This document shows positions 52,884-59,978 of a DNA stretch of 64,000 nucleotides, one piece after another. The position numbers and the translations under genes were made by a program. The stretch is from Bacteroidales bacterium (GTDB taxonomy: Bacteria > Bacteroidota > Bacteroidia > Bacteroidales > UBA3824), in the NCBI GenBank assembly GCA_024413595.1, contig JAKSUC010000011.1, positions 1 through 64,000 of the forward strand, in the 5' to 3' direction. How positions within the stretch are numbered: the first letter of the stretch is position 1; each line of letters starts with the position of its first letter. The notes beneath the pieces were generated by a model. The model made no database searches. It saw nothing but the letters and a program-made list of their open reading frames with translations, and was not told the origin of the DNA.

Positions 52884-55364
52884 ATGAAAATTAAATTTTA
52901 TGCTTTGTGTGCATTTCTGACGGCATCATGTTTTGCCAATGCACAAGTTGTTATAAATGTGGATGCCTTGCAGAAAGGTCCCGAGATTAGTCCTACTCAT
53001 TACGGTATTTTCTATGAGGATATAAACCATGCTGCCGATGGTGGACTATATGCAGAACTTATTCGCAATCGTTCGTTTGAGGATGATTCCATGTTGCCAG
53101 ATAATAGCGGAAAAATTAGTAATTGGAATGCTGTTGGAAAGGCTAACATTTCTCTAACTCAGAATAATCTTCTTAATAGTGTTCAGCATAATGCACTTGA
53201 CCTAAAGTTGACAGCTTCTGGTGATGGTGTACAAAATGAGGGTTTTTGGGGAATGAATGTGGTTGCTGGTCAGAAATATCAACTCTCGTTTTTTGCCAAA
53301 AGTGACCAAGGTTTCAAGGGTACTCTAAATGCAAAACTTGTATCAATACAGGGAAATGTGTTGGGCAGTGTAGCAATTAATGTGAAAGCGTCTGTAAAAT
53401 GGCAAAAATATACCGCCACCATAACCGCTACGGGAAATGATCCCAAGGCACAATTTGCACTTATCACCGATAAAGCAGGACAACTTCAACTTGATGTGAT
53501 AAGTCTTTTTCCTCCAACGTTTAAAAATCGTCCAAACGGAATGCGTCCTGATTTAGCTCAGATGCTTGCAGATATGAATCCACGTTTTATGCGTTTCCCA
53601 GGTGGTTGTTTTGTAGAAGGACAGAATAGTCCTGACAATGCTTTTCGTTGGAAACGTACAATTGGACCTATTGAAGAACGCGAAGGTCACGCCAATATTA
53701 ATTGGGGATACCGCACTTCTGACGGTATAGGTTTTCATGAGTATTTGCAGTTGAGTGAAGATTTGGGTGCAAAACCGCTTTTTGTGGTAAATGTTGGTAT
53801 TTGGCATGGTGGCTGCGACCCATACGACAAGATTGACAGTTGGATTCAAGAATGTTTAGATGCATTAGAATATGCCAATGGTGACGTATCAACTCCATAC
53901 GGAAAATTAAGAGCCAAGAATGGTCATCCTGAACCTTTTGGACTTGAGTATATCGAGATAGGTAACGAAAACTACAACTTTAATATGGATAATAATTCTG
54001 ATCAATCTGATCATTATCCAGAACGCTATATTCAATTTTACAATGCTATTAAGGCAAAATATCCAAACGTGAAATGTATTGGAGATGTAGAGGCGTGGAG
54101 TACCGACAATCCAACTTGGCGAAATAGCCATCCTGTAGATATGGTTGACGAGCATTATTACAGAAATCCACGTTGGTTTGCCGAACGTTTTAACAAGTAC
54201 GATAGTTATCCACGAAATCAGCACAAAGTTTATGTTGGAGAGTATGCCGTTACAAGTCAGTTTGGAGAAATTGGCAATCTTGATGCAGCACTTGGAGAGG
54301 CTGTATTTATGATGGGCATGGAAAACAATTCAGATGTTGTGGCAATGAACTCTTACGCTCCAATTTTTGTAAACGAAAACGATGCGCGTTGGCGTCCTGA
54401 TATGATACGTTTCAACTCGTATCAAAATATGGGAACTCCTTCGTATTATATTCAGCAACTTTTTTCAAACAATATTGGCACAAGAGTTATTAAAACAGAT
54501 TGTACTTGGAATTTGACTAACCCTCAGCCAAAGGTAGAAGCACCAAAACCTGTTCAAGTAGGTGTGGCTTCATGGAATACAAACGTTCATTATCGCAATC
54601 CACAACTTATTGTTGATGGTAATTTTATTCCGATTGATGATTTCAACAAATGGGAGTCGATTAGTGGTAATTGGACTGTGGAAGATGGTCAGTATGTTCA
54701 ACGTTCTAACAATATGCCTGCACTCAGCGTTTGTCCTCAGCAGATAAATTCTAAAAAGTATTCATATAAGATACAAGCTATGAAAGAATCTGGAAACGAA
54801 GGATTTATTCCAGTTGTAGGATATACCGATAAGCGAAACTACGATTGGTACAACGTTGGAGGATGGAACAACACCTTAAAAAGTGTTGAGCAGACAACTG
54901 AAGGTAGCAAAGGACAAATTGCTAAAGATAAGCGTTTTAGAGTAGAGGATAACCGTTGGTATAATCTTCAAGTAGATGTTGATGGTGATAGCATTTTCTG
55001 TTATATGGAAGGTGAACTTGATTTTGCCTGCAAACGTCAGAAAGGTGGAATGTTAGAGGGCGTATATGCAACTACCACAATCGACGAGGCTCAAAAGATA
55101 ATGTACGTGAAAGTAGTGAATATTGGAGATGGTAGTGCTTCTGGAACTATTAATCTAAAGAATTGTGAGGTTGATAAATCGTCTTCTTCAGCTGTAACCA
55201 TTACAAGACTTGCTTCTGCCAAAAACACCGACGAAAACACACTCGACAATCCAAAGGCAATTTTCCCACAAACAAGCGACATTTCCTCTGACGCGTCAAA
55301 CAATGTTGTTAACTTCAATGTGATTCCTTTCTCTGCAAATATTATCAAAATAAAATTGAAGTAA
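52884..55364 (+). CDS. GH51 alpha-L-arabinofuranosidase
   Basis: A signal peptide (ending FANAQ) leads to ISPTHYGIFYEDINHAADGG, the N-terminal signature of GH51 enzymes with an inserted CBM4/9-like domain (about 75-215, VVAGQKYQLSFFAKSD). The catalytic barrel follows with MRFPGGCFVEG, acid/base Glu362 in EIGNENY and nucleophile Glu453 in VGEYAVTS. A C-terminal segment (about 560-730, NKWESISGNWTVEDG) is an extra beta-sandwich. It removes arabinose side chains from arabinoxylan. At 826 aa it is a multi-domain member. Together with GH43 it complements the GH10 xylanase at 31-33 kb. Confidence 0.93.
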   Translation: MKIKFYALCAFLTASCFANAQVVINVDALQKGPEISPTHYGIFYEDINHAADGGLYAELIRNRSFEDDSMLPDNSGKISNWNAVGKANISLTQNNLLNSVQHNALDLKLTASGDGVQNEGFWGMNVVAGQKYQLSFFAKSDQGFKGTLNAKLVSIQGNVLGSVAINVKASVKWQKYTATITATGNDPKAQFALITDKAGQLQLDVISLFPPTFKNRPNGMRPDLAQMLADMNPRFMRFPGGCFVEGQNSPDNAFRWKRTIGPIEEREGHANINWGYRTSDGIGFHEYLQLSEDLGAKPLFVVNVGIWHGGCDPYDKIDSWIQECLDALEYANGDVSTPYGKLRAKNGHPEPFGLEYIEIGNENYNFNMDNNSDQSDHYPERYIQFYNAIKAKYPNVKCIGDVEAWSTDNPTWRNSHPVDMVDEHYYRNPRWFAERFNKYDSYPRNQHKVYVGEYAVTSQFGEIGNLDAALGEAVFMMGMENNSDVVAMNSYAPIFVNENDARWRPDMIRFNSYQNMGTPSYYIQQLFSNNIGTRVIKTDCTWNLTNPQPKVEAPKPVQVGVASWNTNVHYRNPQLIVDGNFIPIDDFNKWESISGNWTVEDGQYVQRSNNMPALSVCPQQINSKKYSYKIQAMKESGNEGFIPVVGYTDKRNYDWYNVGGWNNTLKSVEQTTEGSKGQIAKDKRFRVEDNRWYNLQVDVDGDSIFCYMEGELDFACKRQKGGMLEGVYATTTIDEAQKIMYVKVVNIGDGSASGTINLKNCEVDKSSSSAVTITRLASAKNTDENTLDNPKAIFPQTSDISSDASNNVVNFNVIPFSANIIKIKLK

Positions 55365-55448
55365 ATAAACATAAATACTTTTTAATGTGAGTTCAACGAA
55401 TTAATAATTATGGTTCGTTGAACTCATGTTATAATTAAGAATTATTAC

Positions 55449-55585
55449 TGTCCGAGATAAATTCCAAAAACTTAATACGAAGGCTCTACAAATATCCGTA
55501 GAGTCTTTTTTTTGAATATTTAACGGATTATGTAAATATAAAGTTTATTTTTATCTGCGGGTCGAAAAAATTGTTTTCTCGGACA
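55449..55585. mobile_element. Small element B between TGTCCGAGA and TCTCGGACA
   Basis: A 137-bp unit with perfect inverted 9-bp ends; counting flanks the match is 14 bases with one mismatch (ATTACTGTCCGAGA against ATTAGTGTCCGAGA). It holds a hairpin (arms GGCTCTACAAAT and its partner at 55481-55504) plus T run, which serves as terminator for the GH51 transcript. Bases 55474-55528 recur exactly, inverted, at 1-55. This shows the element exists in more than one copy in the genome. Confidence 0.6.
55481..55511 (+). terminator. Terminator of the GH43-GH51 operon within element B
   Basis: Arms GGCTCTAC and GTAGAGTC around AAATATCC, then eight T. The arms resemble the GGCTTTAC palindromes at 33508 and 59468. 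Confidence 0.8.
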
Positions 55586-56483
55586 CTAATAGTTTATAAT
55601 CTAATTTTTATAGGCAAAAGTTATGTTATATATCATTTTAACTAGACTTTTGATACTCATAAACTATTTTCTAAAAAAATGAATTTTTATTTAATAACTC
55701 ATAAAAATCTCATTAAATCATAAGCATTAATATTAATGTTCAATAAATAATTTTGACATATTTAAAAAAGAATTATTTAGGAGTTCGATTTTGTAACATA
55801 TAATATTAGGTTCAAATTTTAGTGTTAATATTTAAAACCATAAAATACAAGGCTTGTTGTGATATAGATTACACAATGAGCAACAAAGTATAAAGACCCT
55901 ATATTAATAGCAAAGTATATTTTCATATAGCTTTAGGAGTGGATTTTTAATACTTTTATATTAAAATATACAATATTTACTCTTAATACGTATAGAAAAT
56001 ATACTTTTTTTCAAAATATAAACACTATAAACTTGGTTGTTAAAATAAATTGCATAAAAAATAAGTACTCTAAATTCGATGCAATAAATATTAGTGTAAA
56101 GAAAAATAGCTTATATTTAGAAGCAAAGAAAATTTTGACCAACCCTAAGCCATTAGGGTTAGTTGTAAGTTGTATTGCCACAAACCATGAAGCCTCATAC
56201 TTAATCACGCTGAGCTACGCTATATAGCTATAGGTGTTGATTTTTGGAGATAAGTAAATTTATGTAAAATATAATAGCTAGATTTTTAACGTTATAACTC
56301 TTTGGATATAATATCTAGTGGTCTAAATTAATAGTTTAGAGGTTAATAATCTAACCCTAAGAGCTCTATTTTTTGAAAAAATAATTCTTGACATAAGGCT
56401 AACCTCTAAATATATATAATTTGTAACTTATGCAACAAAGTATGAGGTGTTAGGGTTAATCACTTAGTGGTAAAGTGACAAGG
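55586..56483. other. Gene-poor A/T-rich tract with worn repeat copies
   Basis: About 900 bases without a supportable gene. Two spots carry worn copies of the 14-codon repeat described for 56484-57346: one at about 56070-56135 (reading KFDAINISVKKNSLYLEA) and one at about 56368-56415 (EKIILDIRLTSKYI). An inverted pair AACCCTAAGCC / TTAGGGTT occurs near 56140-56162. A short frame at 56033-56227 exists only because of these copies. No RNA gene or promoter is clear. Confidence 0.55.
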
Positions 56484-57346
56484 TATGAGGTTGTATGGTT
56501 TGCCATTCAAACACTTGACATAAGGCTAAATGAGTCATTTTTTTTTGGTGACCAGCTCAATATATAGCTAAAGCAGAAATTTTTTAACGCTCAAACGCTC
56601 AGCATGAGGCTTTAGCAGAAATTTTTTAACGCTCAGACGCGCGGCATAGGGCTAGAGCATAAATATTTTGACGCTCAAACTCTCAGCATAAGGCTAAAGA
56701 ATAAAATTCTTTAAACTGAGAGAAAAAGTGATAAAGTATGAGTTTTCATGGTATATCGGTTAGTGGCTAAGTGATTAAATACGGGAGGTCGTATTTTACC
56801 ACTTAGAAATTAGGCAACAAGAAATTACGCCTAAAGCCTGCCTACAAGCTAAAGAGCGTTAAAAAAAAAAGTCTCAAGCCTACCTCATTTCGGCGGGACA
56901 AAAAAATATTATTTCTCAAGCCTTATGCAGAAAATCCGGGCAAAAAATAAATTCTTCTCTAGCCCTATAACAAGATACTTGGCAACAAAAATTTTCTTCT
57001 TCAGCCTATTGCATAGGTTTATTACTACATAAATGAAGAGGTCGATGCTTGTAGCTGAGCAACTGAACAAAATTGAGAAAAATGATAATGACCCTATTTT
57101 TTTTTGTTTTTTAAGTGTTAAAGACGTAATATTTGATGCAAAGAGTTTAAGCGACGAAATTAAAGCCATAATATTTTACATCAAGAAACTTTGCATCAAA
57201 ATTAAAGGTCTAATATTCGATGCTGAGAATGTTAGCATCCAAAATAAAGGTCTAATATTCGATGCAAAGAGTGTAATCATCCAAAATCGAGCAATAATAC
57301 TTTACACAAAAGTTATTGCACCCAAATTGAAGAACTCAATTTGTGA
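56484..57346. repeat. Field of degenerate 42-bp (14-codon) repeats in both orientations
   Basis: Three blocks share one 42-bp unit. Plus block 56484-56735: six units, clearest at 56568, 56610 and 56652 (each starting CT(A/T)(A/G)AG, containing ACGCTCA and GCAT). Minus block 56819-57028: five units, for example 56945-56986. Plus block 57123-57332 with a partial sixth to 57346: five units. All translate to one pattern, (D/N)-A-(K/Q)-(S/T)-(L/V)-S-I-(R/Q)-x-K-x-x-(I/F)-F. The first two blocks contain stop codons; the third is open. Period is exactly 42 in every block. There are no unique spacers, so it is not a CRISPR array. Confidence 0.8.
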
Positions 57347-57365
57347 TGCAATAACTCAATGTTGA
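57033..57365 (+). CDS. Possible 110-aa protein of 14-residue repeats
   Basis: The only intact frame of the repeat field. After a unique start (MKRSMLVAEQLNKIEKNDND) come five and a half 14-residue units, such as DAENVSIQNKGLIF and DAKSVIIQNRAIIL, with alternating hydrophobic residues that would suit stacked beta-strands or short helices. There is no signal peptide, clear promoter or known family. Similar units in neighbouring blocks have stops and the middle block is on the other strand, so this may be the least decayed piece of a lost gene or a chance open frame in a DNA repeat. Confidence 0.3.
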   Translation: MKRSMLVAEQLNKIEKNDNDPIFFCFLSVKDVIFDAKSLSDEIKAIIFYIKKLCIKIKGLIFDAENVSIQNKGLIFDAKSVIIQNRAIILYTKVIAPKLKNSICDAITQC

Positions 57366-57468
57366 AAAATATTAGCCATTATACTTTACACAAGATTGTT
57401 GTTAATAAAAAAAAAGTAGTTTTTAGGGGTGTGGTCTAGTATAATTGGAAAATTAATAGAAATATGAG

Positions 57469-57659
57469 TTAATATAATTACGAGTTACGAATTACGAGCT
57501 AAGTAATTCAAAATTCAAAAATGAATATGTAGCTGAAAGAATTTGTGTTTTTTTTTAACATTTTTTATAAATATTTCGTATTTTTGAATTGGAAAAGAAA
57601 AAGCTTAATATAATTACAAGTTACGAATTACGAGCTAAGTAAATCAAAATTCAAAAATC
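57469..57659. repeat. 54-bp direct repeat, 137 bases apart
   Basis: 57469-57522 and 57606-57659 match at 52 of 54 positions by hand; both begin TTAATATAATTAC and include GTTACGAATTACGAGCTAAG. The second copy runs into a string of CAAAATTCAAAAAT micro-repeats that ends 20 bases before the beta-helix gene. The -7 box of that gene lies between the copies. Confidence 0.85.
57579..57586 (+). promoter_or_regulatory. Candidate -7 box of the beta-helix gene
   Basis: TATTTTTG matches TAnnTTTG and lies between the two 54-bp repeats, giving a leader of about 115 bases that contains the second copy. Confidence 0.4.
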
Positions 57660-57709
57660 AAAATTCTAAATTCAAAAATCAAAATTCAAAAATTAAAAAA
57701 TATATTTAT

Positions 57710-59452
57710 ATGAAAAAAACATCATTATTATTATCTACATTAGCTGTAATATTATCAGCATGTGGAGGAGGTTCGGGCAATTCAAATAGTGTTCAGAATG
57801 TTCAAGGAGAAGGTGAAACCGAAAGTTTAAAACCTCAAAAAGAAATTCATGTGTCAACTGCAGAAGAGTTTATAAATGCTATTGGCAATGATACTCATAT
57901 TATTCTTGATGATAATATCTTAGATCTTCAAAGTATTGTGGATTTAAAAGTTCAAAATGGTAAGATTTCTAAAGTTGAATATGAAAATGAAGATTATAGA
58001 AAACCTATAAAACAAGATAATGCAGTTGTTGCTTATGGATATGGTTCTTATAGCAATAATCAATTAAACTTTATGTCTTTAAACAATTTTACAATTGATG
58101 GAGGTAAAGATAGATATTGTATTTGTTTAGACTCATACGAAGCAGATGTTCTTTCTTTTGTATTTTGTAAAAACATTACAATCAAGAATATTATTCTTGG
58201 TCACGAACCAACAGCTGGTTGTGCTGGTGGTGTAACTAAATTTTTTGAATGTTCTAATGTAACAATCGAAAACTCTCAATTGTTTGGTTGTGGCGAAATT
58301 GGTATTGATGCTACAAAATGTAACAATTTTACTGTATCTAAATCTGATATTTTTGATTGTTCTTATGCTGGTATCGAAGTAAATGATATTAGTAACTTTG
58401 CCTTTAATAATTGTAATTTTGCTGACTTAGATACAGATGTTCTTAACTTTTGGGAAGATTGTAAAGATGTAGTTTTCAATAATTGTGTGTTTGATGTTGA
58501 AAATTATGAAACAAATAATCCAAATGCAAATAAAATAACCTACAATAATTGTAAAGTAGATACAAGCCTTAATTTCCCTGATTTGTGGTCTGAATTAGTT
58601 GGTGGTTTTGGTTATGATGGTTATTATGAAGGAGAAGAATTTGAGTATTATGGTGATAATCCAGATGAAGGACCAGATCCTGTTGAACTTGAATTTGATG
58701 ATGTTAAAGGTTCTTTTTCAGACAAAGTAATTCATGTTAAAACAGGTCAAGAATTTATCAAAGCTCTTGGAAATAATAGAACAATTATTGTTGATAATGA
58801 TATATTAGATTTTTCATATTGTCTAGGAGATTTAATCGACAATGGCGAAATATCACAAGAATCAGAAGGAAAACCTGCAATTCCTGGTATATATTGCACC
58901 GACAATTTTGATGGTTGGGGTCTTAAACTAAGTCATATTTATAATCTTAAGATAGAAGGTAAAAATAAAGAGACACATATTCAAATAGAACCCAAATATG
59001 CAGATGTTTTATATTTTGAATTTGCTAAAAATATAGAACTTAAAAATCTAAAACTAGGACATAAAGAAAAAGGAGATTGTGAAGGAGCTGTATTACATTT
59101 TAATTCATGTCAAGATATAGAAATAGAAGATTGTAAACTCTATGGATGTGGAGTTCAAGGAATTTTTGCTGCGTATTGTAATAATATTGATGTAGAAGAT
59201 ACTGAAATATATGAATGTAGCGAAACAGGTTTGTATTATAATGTAGTTAAACAGAGTAAATGTAAAAATTGCAAATTCTATCAACTTGCAAATCCTTTGA
59301 TTTTAACTAATAGCTATGTAACATTCAAAAAGTGTAGTTTTGATGTTGAATATTGGAATCCTGATTATACAAACAATGGTTCTAAAGATAATCCAGTTGT
59401 ATTCGATAATTGCGATATTAAATATAAGAATGTGATGGAATACGGAGACTAA
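57710..59452 (+). CDS. Duplicated parallel beta-helix lipoprotein
   Basis: A lipobox LSAC followed by GGGSGNSNS gives a lipoprotein without the acidic surface-export stretch. The mature protein has two homologous halves. Each begins with a short unit (KEIHVSTAEEFINAIGND / KVIHVKTGQEFIKALGNN) and DDNILDL / DNDILDF, followed by a right-handed parallel beta-helix of turns such as NFTIDG, NITIKNIILGHEPTAGC and NVTIENSQLFGCGEIGI. The linker between halves (about 300-335) is rich in G, Y, E and D. The family suggests carbohydrate or surface binding; catalytic residues of lyases or hydrolases are not evident. It is a single-gene unit with a palindromic terminator. Confidence 0.85.
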   Translation: MKKTSLLLSTLAVILSACGGGSGNSNSVQNVQGEGETESLKPQKEIHVSTAEEFINAIGNDTHIILDDNILDLQSIVDLKVQNGKISKVEYENEDYRKPIKQDNAVVAYGYGSYSNNQLNFMSLNNFTIDGGKDRYCICLDSYEADVLSFVFCKNITIKNIILGHEPTAGCAGGVTKFFECSNVTIENSQLFGCGEIGIDATKCNNFTVSKSDIFDCSYAGIEVNDISNFAFNNCNFADLDTDVLNFWEDCKDVVFNNCVFDVENYETNNPNANKITYNNCKVDTSLNFPDLWSELVGGFGYDGYYEGEEFEYYGDNPDEGPDPVELEFDDVKGSFSDKVIHVKTGQEFIKALGNNRTIIVDNDILDFSYCLGDLIDNGEISQESEGKPAIPGIYCTDNFDGWGLKLSHIYNLKIEGKNKETHIQIEPKYADVLYFEFAKNIELKNLKLGHKEKGDCEGAVLHFNSCQDIEIEDCKLYGCGVQGIFAAYCNNIDVEDTEIYECSETGLYYNVVKQSKCKNCKFYQLANPLILTNSYVTFKKCSFDVEYWNPDYTNNGSKDNPVVFDNCDIKYKNVMEYGD

Positions 59453-59467
59453 TTAAACAAAATATTA

Positions 59468-59507
59468 ATAAAAAAGGCTTTACAAATATTTGTAAAGCCT
59501 TTTTTAT
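59468..59507. terminator. Perfect 40-bp palindromic terminator
   Basis: The sequence is its own reverse complement over 40 bases; arms AAAAGGCTTTACAAAT and its partner, with A and T runs on both sides, so it can stop transcription from either side. Nearly the same hairpin occurs after xyn10 at 33508-33546. Confidence 0.93.
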
Positions 59508-59569
59508 GATTAAAACATTGTAAAATAGAATTTTGTAAAAATAAATTACAATATTCTAAATATTACAAA

Positions 59570-59791
59570 TTAGTATTCATCTTCGTTAAAAAAGAAATCT
59601 TCTTTACTAGGATAGTCTGGCCAAATATCTTCGATACCGTCGTATATTTCACCGTCATCATCGATTTCTTGTAGATTTTCAATCAATTCCATAGGCGCTC
59701 CAGATCTAGTTGCATAATCGATTAATTCATCTTTGGTTGCAGGCCATGGAGCATCTTCGAGTTTTGTTGCTAATTCAAGTGTCCAGTACAT
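59570..59791 (-). CDS. DUF2795 family small acidic protein
   Basis: A 73-aa protein matching the DUF2795 family of Bacteroidota almost throughout: YWTLELATKLEDAPWPATKDELIDYA, RSGAPMELIENLQEIDDDGE, then the strongly acidic end (IWPDYPSKEDFFFNEDEY). The N-terminal half looks like a small winged-helix-like fold. The function is unknown. It stands alone on the minus strand, convergent with the beta-helix gene, with a 187-bp A/T-rich gap to the TPR gene. Confidence 0.92.
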   Translation of the reverse strand: MYWTLELATKLEDAPWPATKDELIDYATRSGAPMELIENLQEIDDDGEIYDGIEDIWPDYPSKEDFFFNEDEY

Positions 59792-59978
59792 AGTATTTTA
59801 TATGTTTTTGAATTGTTAATATTCCTATTTTTAAAAAATCGCAAATATATGTAATTTTCTTTTTAAAATCACAAATTATGCCATCTCTTTTTTTATTTAT
59901 AAAATATTATTCTTGTTGCGTACAATTACGTACTATTATTAATAAAGTTTCTAATTGGTTGAAATTTTTGAAATATAT

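Larger units (their letters stand above)
51130..55457. mobile_element. Putative cassette II: GH43-GH51 segment
   Basis: The segment begins TCTCGGACACTAATAAT at 51130 and ends ATTATTACTGTCCGAGA at 55457, inverted copies with one mismatch in 17. Between them are two glycoside hydrolase genes, a promoter and nothing else. Codons become visibly richer in G and C after the first part of the GH43 gene, in contrast with ilvC to the left and the A/T-rich tract to the right. The same ends bound cassette I. No recombinase is encoded. Confidence 0.45.

Noticed and set aside
55449-55585. Classical MITE with target-site duplication
   Set aside because: Ends are inverted and of TG...CA form, but I cannot find matching direct duplications on the two sides of either element.
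56033-56227. Separate 64-aa gene
   Set aside because: It starts at a TTG without promoter and its only order comes from worn copies of the 14-codon repeat.
56909-57169. Minus-strand 86-aa gene
   Set aside because: The open frame is explained by the inverted block of 42-bp repeats, and its start lies in the plus-strand repeat frame.
56484-57346. CRISPR array
   Set aside because: The 42-bp units are contiguous, degenerate and have no unique spacers. No cas genes are present.
55586-57709. tRNA or rRNA genes in the gene-poor tract
   Set aside because: I scanned for cloverleaf-like GC arms and a TTC-type T loop and found none; composition is A/T-rich with repeats.
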